Shown piece by piece: positions 42,570 to 51,147 of a DNA stretch of 64,000 bases. The translations under genes and the position numbers were made by a program. The stretch covers positions 496,001-560,000 of the forward strand of contig OZ242191.1 of the NCBI GenBank assembly GCA_965205915.1, read 5' to 3'. Source of the stretch: VXMO01 sp965205915. Lineage in GTDB: Bacteria > Chloroflexota > Dehalococcoidia > UBA6926. Under the pieces are notes generated by a model. That model was not told the DNA's origin and did not search any database. It saw nothing but the letters and a program-made list of their open reading frames with translations. Every line of letters starts with the position of its first letter. The first letter of the stretch is position 1.

Positions 42570-43760
42570 CTACGCCGCAGACGCCAACAAGAACCTTAAG
42601 AAGCCGTCATGGCAAAGTTCACCTGACTCGCACTCGGGGCACTCAACATGGAATTGCAGTATTGCGTTAGCCACATCCGGCGGCGTCTCAGTGTCAGCAC
42701 CCTCGGTCATTGCCTTCTGAATGCGGCGGAAAGTAGCGAATGCGTACAACCCTGTCCCGGCTATCATCACAGGCACCGTTAGCGGGGCAAGGACCGCGCC
42801 AGCGCCCAGCACGACGACAGCCGTAACACCAACGCCGGCAGCCGCTCCCGCAGCCCCCGCTGTTGCCGTGTCTTTGGCGACGCTCTTGGCCGCATCCTCT
42901 TTGGATTTTCGACCCTTCCTAAAGTGGATCACATTCTCCACAGCACTTGCGGGGGCCTCAAGCGCTGCCGCGAAGAACGCCCCTCTTGTGGCATTCGCAG
43001 CTGCAGCCTTCGCAACAATTTTGGAGGCGCTTGCGCCGTTTTTGGCATTGACGGCTAGTCGTTCCAGCCGATTCATGTTTTGCGAACCGCGCTTGACGTT
43101 GGCTTTTGTGGACTCCCAGATGATGTTCGTTGCCGACTTTGCCTTGTGGGGAGCATTTGCGACTGATTCGATATGGCTCGCGTCTTTTCCCTTGATAAAC
43201 TCTTTCGTCTTTCCAAGGTTTCGAACGAACCTAGGAACAGTGGCTTGGTACATCTGTTGCGCTTGCGAGAGAGTCCGCGTCCCGCGCCCGCCTCCGAGCC
43301 CGGCGGACATGAACTTATGCTTTAGTTGGAGTGTCAGGCCACTGAACCGCCCTGCTGTGAGAGTCCCTAGGCGCCGAACACCGACAAATGATGTGCCGAC
43401 TTTCCCGGCGACATCCCGGATATCCATTACCTTCGTCGCATCAGTCGCCGCTTCCTCTTCGACCACCAGGATCGTCTCCTCAAACACGGGCTGCCCCACT
43501 TGAATGCCGTGTTGGCAGTAGGCGCATGCGCCGTCCTCGTGTGCCTCCGTTGGTGACTGCCGCGACGCGTAGGAGACGAAGCAGGACTCGTCGGACTCGC
43601 AGTCGTCACACTCAGGGTGCAGAACGGCGAATTCGGCGGGTTCTGCTGACTCGACATCCTGTTCAGTTATCGGCGCAAGAGAGAGGCACAGGCTGCCTGC
43701 GGCAATCGGATGGTCGCAGAACGAGCAGACAGATTCTTCTTCTGAAGCTCGGAAATACAT
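42570..43760 (-). CDS. Unknown protein with repeated Cys-rich motifs and a Gly/Ala-rich membrane segment
   Basis: An unrecognised 396-residue protein. The first 110 residues hold CSFCDHPI, LHPECDDCESDESC and CAYCQHGI, likely zinc-binding; the C-terminus repeats the pattern as FHVECPECESGELC. Between them is a long basic helical region (for example KGKDASHIESVANAPHKAKS, NRLERLAVNAKNG) and a strongly hydrophobic glycine-rich stretch (AAGVGVTAVVVLGAGAVLAP). The mixture of zinc knuckles, basic helix and Gly-zipper-like membrane part might mean a membrane-inserting protein. The gene begins 41 bp after the 3' end of tRNA-Gly on the same strand. Confidence 0.75.
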   Translation of the reverse strand: MYFRASEEESVCSFCDHPIAAGSLCLSLAPITEQDVESAEPAEFAVLHPECDDCESDESCFVSYASRQSPTEAHEDGACAYCQHGIQVGQPVFEETILVVEEEAATDATKVMDIRDVAGKVGTSFVGVRRLGTLTAGRFSGLTLQLKHKFMSAGLGGGRGTRTLSQAQQMYQATVPRFVRNLGKTKEFIKGKDASHIESVANAPHKAKSATNIIWESTKANVKRGSQNMNRLERLAVNAKNGASASKIVAKAAAANATRGAFFAAALEAPASAVENVIHFRKGRKSKEDAAKSVAKDTATAGAAGAAAGVGVTAVVVLGAGAVLAPLTVPVMIAGTGLYAFATFRRIQKAMTEGADTETPPDVANAILQFHVECPECESGELCHDGFLRFLLASAA

Positions 43761-43800
43761 GGGGGCTATTCCTCCTCACGCCAACTCGGAGAGGAAAGAA

Positions 43801-43875
43801 TGGAGCGGAAGACGGGATTTGAACCCGCGACCTTCTCCTTGGCAAGGAGACGCGCTACCACTGCGCCACTTCCGC
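43801..43875 (-). tRNA. tRNA-Gly (GCC anticodon)
   Basis: A full cloverleaf is visible on the minus strand: acceptor GCGGAAG with CTTCCGC, D arm with GGCGCAGTGGTAGCGC, anticodon stem-loop CTCCTTGCCAAGGAG with anticodon GCC, T arm GCGGGTTCAAATCCCGT. CCA is encoded at 43801-43803. Confidence 0.96.
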
Positions 43876-43960
43876 CTGACCGACCATCCCACGACGGCTC
43901 GCGGGACTTCTACTCTGCCCCGTTTGCGCGGAGCACCAGTTCGCCGTTCACGTTCGCAGG

Positions 43961-44033
43961 TGCCGAGGGGCAGAGTTGAACTGCCGACACCGCGATTTTC
44001 AGTCGCGTGCTCTACCACCTGAGCTACCTCGGC
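43961..44033 (-). tRNA. tRNA-Phe (GAA anticodon)
   Basis: Cloverleaf on the minus strand: acceptor GCCGAGG with CCTCGGC, D arm AGCTCAGGTGGTAGAGC, anticodon loop CTGAAAA (anticodon GAA), T arm GGCAGTTCAACTCTGCC. The 3' CCA is not encoded (CCT follows). It lies 85 bp upstream of tRNA-Gly, probably in one transcript. Confidence 0.95.
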
Positions 44034-44099
44034 GCGATACGTGCAATACAGCTTAATTTGACGCCGCGTTTGTGTCAAAGCGGTGGATGCTCTGTTTTG

Positions 44100-44507
44100 G
44101 CCTGCGGGGGCAGCCCCCCCACCCCCTCCCTCCTCCGCGGAGGGGGGAGGGGATTCGTTGGTTTGTGAGGCGGGGGTTGGTGGCGCTCCGGGTAGATTCC
44201 CGCGTTCGCGGGAATGACGGGCGGGAGGTGCGGGAATGACGGGCGGGAGGTGCGGGAATGACGGGCGGGAGGCCGCCCTGTGGGCGGCGTGGGCCCCCGC
44301 CTTCGCGGGGGATTCGGGGGGTTGGCGGGGGGGGCGGGGGATTCGGAGGGGGGGCGCGGGATTCGGGAGGGGGCGCGCGGGATTCGGAGGGGGCGCGGGG
44401 CTTTCGGGGCTTTCGGGGTTTTCGTGTAAGTTGGGGGGCGGTTGGCGTAATGGGGGTGGGGATTCTGGCCGGACGGCCAGAATGACGGAAGGTGGTTGGG
44501 GGGATTA
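44100..44507. repeat. Repeat-filled spacer upstream of the glycosylase gene
   Basis: No gene. It holds a palindrome of the ATTCCCGC type near 44199-44219 followed by two more partial copies of GGGAATGACGGGCGGGAGGTG, then a run of short G-rich GGATTCGG units (44300-44400), and a palindrome of the ATTCTGGCC type near 44462-44483. Confidence 0.75.
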
Positions 44508-45335
44508 ATGCCGGAGGCGCCGGAGTTGACCATTGTGCGGGAAGTCCTGCAACGCCGCGTCGTTGGCGCGGCGGTGGAATCGGCGCGTGTTATTCGCCCT
44601 ACCGTGCTCCGCACGTTGTCAGAGATTGATGTCGCCGCGGATATCGAGGGCCGGACGATTACGGACATCTCGCGCTACGGCAAGAGCGTGACGATGACGC
44701 TTTCGGGCGAGATGGCGCTCGTTATTTTTCCCATGCTGACCGGTCGCCTGCGACTCTCTGCGCCGAAGGACCGGGTCACAAAGACTGTCTGTCTCGCCCT
44801 CAGCCTCTCCAATGGAGTCGAACTCCGATACGCGGATGATCGGCAGATGGGGATGCTGTACTACGCGCCAACGGATCGGCTCACCGAGATTCCGCGCCTT
44901 GAGGAGACGGGGCCGGATGTGCTGGATGAGCCGCTCAGCCTGGATGACTTTGCCGGACGGCTGCGGCGTTTCACCGGTGAGATCAAAGGCATTCTCACGC
45001 GGGGCGCGCTTGTGGCCGGTATCGGCAACGCCTACTCGGATGAAATCGTGTGGGAGGCCGGTATCTCCCCGTTCCGTCGTCGCGCGGACCTCTCCACCGA
45101 TGAAATCGCCCGGCTACACTCCGCCGTCTACGCGGTCCCACGTCGCGCCGTCGTCATGCTGCGTGAGCTCATGGGCGACGAGATTCATCGTGAGCGGCGG
45201 GAATGGCTCTCGGTTCACGGCAAGGCGGACCAGGAATGCCCGCGCTGCGGCGGACGCATCAGCCGGCTCAGCGCGAACCGTCGAATCACCGACTATTGCA
45301 TGCGTTGCCAGCCGGGGTTGTTGATTCCGAATTAG
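44508..45335 (+). CDS. Fpg/Nei family DNA glycosylase
   Basis: A 275-residue base-excision glycosylase/AP lyase for oxidised bases. The N-terminus is MPEAPEL, with the Pro2 nucleophile and Glu3; the helix-two-turn-helix has KGILTRGALVAGIGNAYSDEIVWEAGISP; the C-terminal zinc finger has ECPRCGG and YCMRCQ. The MPExPEL start is nearer to Nei (endonuclease VIII) than to Fpg, so either substrate set is possible. The ATG at 44508 is fixed by the need for Pro at position 2. Confidence 0.94.
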   Translation: MPEAPELTIVREVLQRRVVGAAVESARVIRPTVLRTLSEIDVAADIEGRTITDISRYGKSVTMTLSGEMALVIFPMLTGRLRLSAPKDRVTKTVCLALSLSNGVELRYADDRQMGMLYYAPTDRLTEIPRLEETGPDVLDEPLSLDDFAGRLRRFTGEIKGILTRGALVAGIGNAYSDEIVWEAGISPFRRRADLSTDEIARLHSAVYAVPRRAVVMLRELMGDEIHRERREWLSVHGKADQECPRCGGRISRLSANRRITDYCMRCQPGLLIPN

Positions 45336-45344
45336 CGGGCTGAG

Positions 45345-45455
45345 GGTTCCCGTGTCAAGCACGGGAATGACGGGGGGGGCGGGGGGTCCCGTGTCAAGCA
45401 CGGGAATGACGGGGTGGCGAGGGGTCCCGTGTCAAGCACGGGAATGACGGGGGGT
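45345..45455. repeat. Three tandem TTCCCGTG palindromes
   Basis: Three copies of a hairpin (arms TTCCCGTG and CACGGGAA around TCAAG, followed by TGACGGGG) occur in 110 bp directly downstream of the glycosylase gene. They are the CCCGTG variant of the dispersed palindrome and may help end transcription. Confidence 0.85.
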
Positions 45456-45464
45456 GGGGGTGGG

Positions 45465-45500
45465 TTGACATGAGTATTGAGACAAAGTATCTTTATCTCA
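45465..45500 (+). promoter_or_regulatory. Promoter and Fur-family operator of the metal-transport operon
   Basis: TTGACA (45465-45470) is followed after 17 bases by TATCTT (45488-45493). An inverted repeat, TGAGACAAAG (45478-45487) and CTTTATCTCA (45491-45500), with 9 of 10 paired positions and a 3-base spacer, covers the -10. This is the expected form of a Fur/Zur-type operator through which the downstream regulator would repress its own operon. Confidence 0.75.
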
Positions 45501-45549
45501 GCCGGATTGAAAGCCGTGATGATAGCAGATGTAAGTGAGACTGAGTATC

Positions 45550-46011
45550 ATGACTATCGAGGTGCGAAACCCTAACATTCTCGCAGCCCTTGAAAATCAG
45601 GGCTACCGATCCACCCTGCCCCGCAGGGAGATCGTCGAGAACCTTGAGAACCGGAGCGACGGCTTCACCGCTGAGGACCTTGTGCGCGACCTGCCGCACA
45701 TCGGCCGCGCGACTATCTTTCGCACCATCAAGCTGTTGCTTGAGGCCGGCATTATCTGCAAACTGAGCCTCATCAACGGTGAGCCGCGCTACTCCCTGGC
45801 GCACGCGGAGCATCACCACCACACCATCTGTGTTACCTGCGGCGCGGTTGGGGAGTTCCATGCCGGAACCGTTGAGCGCGTCCTCCGCCTCATCGGCAGT
45901 GAGGTTGGCGGCAGCATCGTCGGCCATCGGATTGAACTCTACATTAGCTGTGCCGAGTGCTCTCGCCTGAACCGGCCGGCGCCCACAGACGGCCACACGC
46001 ACGTCGCCTAA
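45550..46011 (+). CDS. Fur-family metal-dependent transcriptional regulator
   Basis: A 153-residue Fur-family repressor. The winged helix contains TLPRREIVENLENRSDGFTAEDLV and the recognition helix IGRATIFRTIKLLLEAGI. The metal sites are in AEHHHHTICVTCGAV and the second Cys pair is in SCAECSRL (structural zinc, CxxC twice). The genes that follow encode a zinc/manganese-type ABC transporter, so a Zur- or Mur-like role is more likely than iron control. The ATG at 45550 is used; a GTG at 45535 is possible. Confidence 0.92.
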   Translation: MTIEVRNPNILAALENQGYRSTLPRREIVENLENRSDGFTAEDLVRDLPHIGRATIFRTIKLLLEAGIICKLSLINGEPRYSLAHAEHHHHTICVTCGAVGEFHAGTVERVLRLIGSEVGGSIVGHRIELYISCAECSRLNRPAPTDGHTHVA

Positions 46012-46043
46012 ACTTCGCTTCCTGCGCTTGGGGGGATTCAAAG

Positions 46044-46865
46044 ATGACCGGAACCAACGGAACGGCTATCGGGCCGCCCAGCATCGTCGTCAACGATCTG
46101 ACTATCGAGCGGTCAGGTATTCGCATCCTGACCGACGTCAGTTTTGAATTCGGCCCCGGCACTCTTGTCGGCGTCGTAGGACCGAACGGCGCGGGCAAAA
46201 GCACCCTCTTTGAGGCCATCTCCGGCCGCATCCCGATCCACCACGGCACTGCCGAAATTCGCGCGGAGCGGCCGCTCAATGAGGGCGCCGTTGCGTATGT
46301 GCCGCAGCGTGACAGCATCAATTGGAGAATCCCCGTCACGGTGGAGGATGTCGTGATGATGGGCCGGACGAACTCACGCGGCTGGCTGCGGCGATATAAC
46401 CGAGAGGATCGTGTCCTGTGCCAAAAGAGTCTTGAGCGCGTCAACCTGTGGGATCGTCGATCCGCCCTCGTTACCGAGTTATCCGGCGGGCAGCGTCAGC
46501 GAGCATTCATCGCCCGCGCGCTCTGTCAGGAGGCATCTATCCTGCTGTTGGATGAGTCATTCAGCGGCGTTGATGTGGGGGCGCAGGAGGACATCGTTGA
46601 GGTGCTGCGCGGCCTACGAGACGAGGGCAAAATTATTCTTCTTGCCACCCATGATCTGACGAACCTGGCACAACGATTCGACATCTGCCTGTGCATCAAT
46701 CGCCACGTCTGCGCCTGCGGGCCGCCGGAGGAGGCGTTCACGCCGGAGGTCCTGGAAGAGTTGTACGGCTCACACGGTGTCATCTTCGCCGGCGGAGGCT
46801 ACACGCCCGAGGGTCCCGGCCGCACGCCCGTCCAAGAGATTCACGACGAGCCTCATCAACATTAG
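46044..46865 (+). CDS. Metal (zinc/manganese) ABC transporter ATP-binding protein
   Basis: A 273-residue ABC ATPase of the ZnuC/MntB family. Walker A is GPNGAGKS, the Q loop is VPQRDSINWRIPVTVEDVV, the signature LSGGQRQRAFIARAL, Walker B ILLLDESF (with Ser after Glu, then GVD), and the switch His in LATHDL. The QRDSINWRxPV text is typical of metal importers of this family. The membrane partner starts 6 bp downstream. No periplasmic binding protein gene is in the window. Confidence 0.94.
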   Translation: MTGTNGTAIGPPSIVVNDLTIERSGIRILTDVSFEFGPGTLVGVVGPNGAGKSTLFEAISGRIPIHHGTAEIRAERPLNEGAVAYVPQRDSINWRIPVTVEDVVMMGRTNSRGWLRRYNREDRVLCQKSLERVNLWDRRSALVTELSGGQRQRAFIARALCQEASILLLDESFSGVDVGAQEDIVEVLRGLRDEGKIILLATHDLTNLAQRFDICLCINRHVCACGPPEEAFTPEVLEELYGSHGVIFAGGGYTPEGPGRTPVQEIHDEPHQH

Positions 46866-46871
46866 CCCGCA

Positions 46872-47687
46872 ATGCTCGATTACATTTTCGGCCCTTTCCA
46901 ATACAACTTCATGATCCGGGCGCTCGTCGTGTCCGTGCTTGTGGGCGCAATGTGCCCGATCATCGGCGCATACGTCATCGCGCGGGGGCGGTCATTCATG
47001 GGCGACGCGCTCGCGCACTCCGTCCTGCCGGGCATGGTTGTGGCATTCATGCTGGGATTCAGCCCACTGCTGGCAGCGGTGCCGGCGGGTGTCGGCATCG
47101 CGGCGCTCATGGGATATATCAGCCGCAAGACGGGAGTCAGCGAGGACACGTCGGTTGGCATCGTGTTCGCCGGTATGTTCGCGCTGGGACTGATCATGTT
47201 GGCGACGGCGGAGGGCCTCACGGTTAACGTGGAGGACCTGTTGCTTGGGCAGGTTCTGGGCGTCACGACGGCGGATGTCTACGTCTCGCTCGGCCTCGCC
47301 GCCCTGGTCGTCGCCGGTCTCTATGCCGTACACCGCGTCGCCGTTTACGCAACGTTCGATCCCGTCAGCGCGGAGGTTGTCGGCATACCCGTGAACAAGG
47401 TCGACTACGCCCTGCTGACGCTGCTCGCGCTGGTGATCGTGATTGGCATTCAGGCCGCCGGTATCGTGCTCGTCATGGCGATGCTGATCACGCCGGCCGC
47501 CGCCGGTCACCTACTCGCCCGCCGATTCGTGGATGGCATGATCGTGGGCGCAATCATTGGCTCGCTGTCGGCCATCGCAGGTCTCTACCTCTCTTACTAC
47601 ATAAATATTCCGTCCGGCCCCGCCATGGCGCTCATCGCGACGGGTGTGTTTGGCGTCGCGGCGGCGTACAAGCGCCGGGCGTTCTAG
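46872..47687 (+). CDS. Metal ABC transporter permease
   Basis: A 271-residue membrane protein of the ZnuB/MntC type with about eight hydrophobic helices (MIRALVVSVLVGAMCPIIGAYVIARG, DALAHSVLPGMVVAFMLG and others). DALAHSVLPG and the SEDTSVGIVFAGMFALG loop are family landmarks. It is coupled to the ATPase gene by a 6-bp gap. Together with the regulator upstream it forms an operon for import of Zn or Mn. Confidence 0.94.
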   Translation: MLDYIFGPFQYNFMIRALVVSVLVGAMCPIIGAYVIARGRSFMGDALAHSVLPGMVVAFMLGFSPLLAAVPAGVGIAALMGYISRKTGVSEDTSVGIVFAGMFALGLIMLATAEGLTVNVEDLLLGQVLGVTTADVYVSLGLAALVVAGLYAVHRVAVYATFDPVSAEVVGIPVNKVDYALLTLLALVIVIGIQAAGIVLVMAMLITPAAAGHLLARRFVDGMIVGAIIGSLSAIAGLYLSYYINIPSGPAMALIATGVFGVAAAYKRRAF

Positions 47688-47806
47688 GCGTTTTCCAGGC
47701 GTAGCCGTTTGACGCGGCATCGTTGGCGTGGCTATGGTGAGCGCGTGACGGACTCAGGCGATTCCAAACGGTACGCACGGGCAATCTGCCTCGCCACGCC
47801 CATCCT

Positions 47807-48730
47807 ATGACACAGCAAGCGATTGAGGGCCTCGACGCCGCGCTGGTGGAGGAAATCGAGCGCCGCGCCGTCGAGTTCGCTCACAAGGCCGGTGAGATTC
47901 TGCTCGGCCACTTCCGCACGCCGCTGCAAATCGAGTACAAATCCGAGGGCCGACGCGATCCCGTTACGCAGGCGGATCGCGAATCCGAGGACTGGCTGCG
48001 CTCCGCCATCTCAGAGGCGTTCCCCGATCATGGCATCGTCGGCGAGGAGAACCCGAATTCAGAGCATGGCTCCGCCGATTTCGTGTGGGTTCTGGACCCT
48101 CTCGACGGCACCACGAATTTCTTGAACGGCTTGCCCGTGTTTGCGTCATCAATCGGTGTGCTGTACCGGGGCCGTCCCGCCGTTGCAGCAATCTTCGTCC
48201 CCGGCCCGGACGGCGGCTCTGTGGTTCATGCGCGGCGCGGCGGCGGCGCATTCCAGGACGGCCGCCCCATCGCCGTTGTTCCAAACACGGAGCCCGAGCG
48301 CGGACGGCTAACCGGCATGCCCTCCTACTATTGGCGCATGTGGGGATTCAAGGACGGTCTACGCATGAGGCTCGGCGAGATTCGGTCGCTCGGCTCGATC
48401 GCATATGAAATGACCCTCGTGGCTCGCGGCGCGATGCAACTGTGCCTATTCGCCCAGCCCAAGATTTGGGATGTGGCCGCCGGTGTTTTGCTTATAGAGG
48501 AGGCGGGGGGCGGCGTGCTGGAGAAGCGTGGACGCAGCGCTCCGTGGTCGCCATTCAGCGCCTTTGGCGACGAGGCGGTCTCTCTGGATGAGCTGCATGA
48601 CTGGCGCGGCGCGATACTTGCGGGCAATACGGATGTGGCGAACCACGCCGGGGATCGTGTGCATCTGCGCTCGCGGTATGTTTTCCGCCTCAGGCGCTGG
48701 TGGGCAGAGCGGCGGAACAGGCAGAGTTAG
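47807..48730 (+). CDS. Inositol monophosphatase family protein
   Basis: A 307-residue Mg-dependent phosphatase with the FIG/IMPase motifs: ADRESEDWLRS, VGEENP, WVLDPLDGTTNF (metal-binding Asp residues), and WDVAAGVLLIEEAGGG near the C-terminus. It may act on inositol phosphate, histidinol phosphate or a similar sugar phosphate. It is longer at the C-terminus than usual (basic tail RLRRWWAERRNRQS). It stands alone between the metal operon and the convergent SCO1664 gene, with 5 bp to the latter's stop. Confidence 0.92.
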   Translation: MTQQAIEGLDAALVEEIERRAVEFAHKAGEILLGHFRTPLQIEYKSEGRRDPVTQADRESEDWLRSAISEAFPDHGIVGEENPNSEHGSADFVWVLDPLDGTTNFLNGLPVFASSIGVLYRGRPAVAAIFVPGPDGGSVVHARRGGGAFQDGRPIAVVPNTEPERGRLTGMPSYYWRMWGFKDGLRMRLGEIRSLGSIAYEMTLVARGAMQLCLFAQPKIWDVAAGVLLIEEAGGGVLEKRGRSAPWSPFSAFGDEAVSLDELHDWRGAILAGNTDVANHAGDRVHLRSRYVFRLRRWWAERRNRQS

Positions 48731-48735
48731 GCTGC

Positions 48736-49479
48736 TTACAGCGGGGGCCAGGGCACGTTGCGCTCCAGTCCCGCGACGGGGAAAATCTCCTCTTCCAGCA
48801 GAACATCCAGCCGATCCCGCAGCGCCTCCACTTCTTCCTCAAGGAGGAACCCCGCCATAGTCGCGGCGCAGTCCGCTCTGTCCTCAAGGCGGGGACGTAG
48901 GTCGCTCAGATCTTTGAGCATGTCCGCGGGGATTGGCTCTCCCTCAAAGTCCCAGATGACGGTGCGCAGTTTGTAGTCCTCGTTGAACATCAGGCCGTGG
49001 TCGATTCCCCACAGCCGACCCGACTCATCCCGCAGGCAGTGGCTGCCCTTGCGATCGGCGTTATTCGTCAGCGCATCGAACAGCGCCATCCGTTGCAGGT
49101 CGGCGCGATGCTCATTGCGCAGTGTGAAGTATGTCTCAGCCGGGTTGTGCTCCACGAATATCTGCACCGCCCCGATGCCATACGGCCCCTCGCGGGCAAT
49201 GGTGAACGGCACGATGTCCCAGCCGAGCGCCCGGCTCAACTCGAATGCCGCGCACTCCCGCAAGTACAACGTCCCCGATGGAAAATCCCACAGCGGCGCC
49301 TCTCCACGCTCCGGCTTGTAGATGACCTTCACCTGCCCCGCCTGCCCTTCGATAAGAGCGGCAAAGACGGCGTTTGAACCGTACGGGTGGCGACGCATAT
49401 CCACGAATTCGCCGCTGCGAATCGTGGCCGCGACGGAAGGCTCAGGGTTCGCGTAGGTAAAAGTGTCAGGGCGCTCCAT
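48736..49479 (-). CDS. SCO1664-family protein (PI3/4-kinase-like fold)
   Basis: A 247-residue protein of the SCO1664 family, with kinase-like residues in VKVIYKPERGEAPLWDFP (Lys), ALFDALTNNADRKGSHCL (catalytic-loop Asp-Asn) and LWGIDHGLMFN (metal-binding Asp). The family is known next to DUF3090 and a phosphoglycerate-mutase-like gene in actinomycetes, function unknown. Here the DUF3090 gene lies 52 bp upstream, preserving the association. Confidence 0.87.
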   Translation of the reverse strand: MERPDTFTYANPEPSVAATIRSGEFVDMRRHPYGSNAVFAALIEGQAGQVKVIYKPERGEAPLWDFPSGTLYLRECAAFELSRALGWDIVPFTIAREGPYGIGAVQIFVEHNPAETYFTLRNEHRADLQRMALFDALTNNADRKGSHCLRDESGRLWGIDHGLMFNEDYKLRTVIWDFEGEPIPADMLKDLSDLRPRLEDRADCAATMAGFLLEEEVEALRDRLDVLLEEEIFPVAGLERNVPWPPL

Positions 49480-49531
49480 TGTTGGAGAGTACCGGAAGTC
49501 GCGAGCGGCGGTCGTCTTTCCGGTCGCGGGC

Positions 49532-50077
49532 CTACTGAGGGCCGCCCACCCTTGCGCTATGGTGGCCGTTCGTCATTGGACAGACATGATTCTGGCCTGG
49601 ATTCATCGGGCCCTGGCACAGCGGACACAGGGGGCGGCCCGCCGAGTAGATTTCCATGGCCTTGTTCGACCAGTCCCTGCTCTGCGCCATCGTCACCCAG
49701 AAGCTTAGGCGCGGCTGTGAATCATCTTCGTCCTCGATGTCGTGCGCCTGGAACTCAATCACGTGAGCCGATTCGAGGTAGCCGACGGCCCATGAACCGG
49801 ATTGAAACTCGAACGATTGCGTTTGCGACTCTAACGGCAGCTCACTCAGATCGGTCTGTCTGGACGACGCCCCCTCGACATTGCGCCGAACCATCTGCAA
49901 CAGCCTTTCGACGGAGACGGCAAGCCGGCTCATATCCTCTTTCTCCAGCCAGATGATGGCGTCGCCACCCGGCCCTTGCACGAGGATCCTGAAGCGCCGA
50001 TCCCCCGGCTGCCCCACCGCCTCTATGGAAAAGTTGTCAGCGGGCCCAAGGTTGTGTGGATCGCCGGACAGTGTCAC
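49532..50077 (-). CDS. DUF3090 family protein
   Basis: A 181-residue DUF3090 protein. It shows the N-terminal FSIEAVGQPGDRRFRILVQG and the C-terminal zinc-like GRPLCPLCQGPMNPGQNHVC. The family has no known function and usually neighbours SCO1664 genes, as here. The GTG start at 50077 overlaps the stop of the Pta-like gene (GTGA, 50074-50077), so three genes (Pta-like, DUF3090, SCO1664) seem to form one operon. Confidence 0.9.
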   Translation of the reverse strand: MTLSGDPHNLGPADNFSIEAVGQPGDRRFRILVQGPGGDAIIWLEKEDMSRLAVSVERLLQMVRRNVEGASSRQTDLSELPLESQTQSFEFQSGSWAVGYLESAHVIEFQAHDIEDEDDSQPRLSFWVTMAQSRDWSNKAMEIYSAGRPLCPLCQGPMNPGQNHVCPMTNGHHSARVGGPQ

Positions 50078-51051
50078 GCCGAGACCGCCAACAAGTCCTG
50101 CGCCATGGGAGACTGTTCAAGTTGGCGCGCCATAGCGGCGACCTTGTCCGGATGCATCGCGCCGCGGCCGCCGAGCGCGCCATCGCTGAGGCGTGTCGCC
50201 GTGGCTATGGTGCCTCCCGGCACGACCGCAACGGGAATCTGCAACTCATCGACGCGATTCTGCACATACGGTATCGGTCCCTGCCCGCCCGTCAGGATCA
50301 TTCCCTGGCAGCCGGTTGCCATCGCCGGCATTTGCAGATCGGGACGATCCCACCGTGTCAAAACAACCTTTTCGTCAGTTTGTCCGTAATAGTAGATGCC
50401 ACCGTCCAGCGCCAGCGCGCCAACCATGATGCGCGGCACAAGCACGTCCAGTCCTTCCGGATATGCGACGACCTCCGCCTCAAGATGTTCCACGATCTCG
50501 CGCATCGTCGGCGCGCTGAGCATCCGATCCTGCTTGATGGCGATGGCCGATGGGAGACCCGCGGCGGCGATGGCCGGGATCAGCTGTGATTCGACGTAGT
50601 GCATGCGGAGTTCCGGCACGGCGTTGATGATGATACGCGAGAGGCGGTCTCCGAAATGCGCCATCGCTGTCCGGATTCCCGATACATCGCCCTCGCCCAT
50701 CGAGTGCTCGTCGTACCAGAGGATAAGGAACACCTCGGCGTCCAGGGCCTCGGCAAGCGCCGCGTCCAACGCCCCTCCCTCAAAGCCCGTGCCGTCTATG
50801 ACGACGGTGGAAGTGGCGCGCTCGAGTTGAGAAAGAGCCTCTCGCGCGGAGTCTGTGTTTGCGACAAAGCGCCGCTCGTAGTCGTTCGCGGGTCTTGTCG
50901 GAAAGAGTCGAAACCTGGCCGTATCGGCAGCTGCGCCCGGTGGCGCAACGGCCCGGTATGCGCCCTCTGCGCCCGCAATTTCGCCAAGCGCGGAAGCGAT
51001 TACGGTCTTCCCAACGCGCGGCTCAGTGGAGCCTACATAGATTCGGCGCAT
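50074..51051 (-). CDS. P-loop/DRTGG protein resembling the N-terminal part of phosphotransacetylase
   Basis: A 325-residue protein with a BioD/CobQ-like P-loop (STEPRVGKTVIASALGE), VVIDGTGFEGG at the next conserved Asp, and a DRTGG-type domain from about 200 on (LVPRIMVGALALDGGIYYYG, VVLTRWDRPDLQMPAM). This is the layout of the regulatory N-terminal half of long Pta enzymes, without the transacetylase domain. The ATG at 51051 is used, one codon after a GTG. The role is unknown; it is linked to DUF3090 and SCO1664 by overlap and spacing. Confidence 0.85.
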   Translation of the reverse strand: MRRIYVGSTEPRVGKTVIASALGEIAGAEGAYRAVAPPGAAADTARFRLFPTRPANDYERRFVANTDSAREALSQLERATSTVVIDGTGFEGGALDAALAEALDAEVFLILWYDEHSMGEGDVSGIRTAMAHFGDRLSRIIINAVPELRMHYVESQLIPAIAAAGLPSAIAIKQDRMLSAPTMREIVEHLEAEVVAYPEGLDVLVPRIMVGALALDGGIYYYGQTDEKVVLTRWDRPDLQMPAMATGCQGMILTGGQGPIPYVQNRVDELQIPVAVVPGGTIATATRLSDGALGGRGAMHPDKVAAMARQLEQSPMAQDLLAVSA

Positions 51052-51147
51052 CACCTCGCCCAGACGTAAATCATGCTAGGCGCAGTATAGCATTGGGGGC
51101 GACGTTGGCGGGTATGCGGGGAAACGGAACAGGGTTAGGATAGTCGT

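Noticed and set aside
43760..43875. Integration att site in tRNA-Gly
   Set aside because: I found no second copy of the tRNA 3' end within the window, so an island boundary cannot be claimed.
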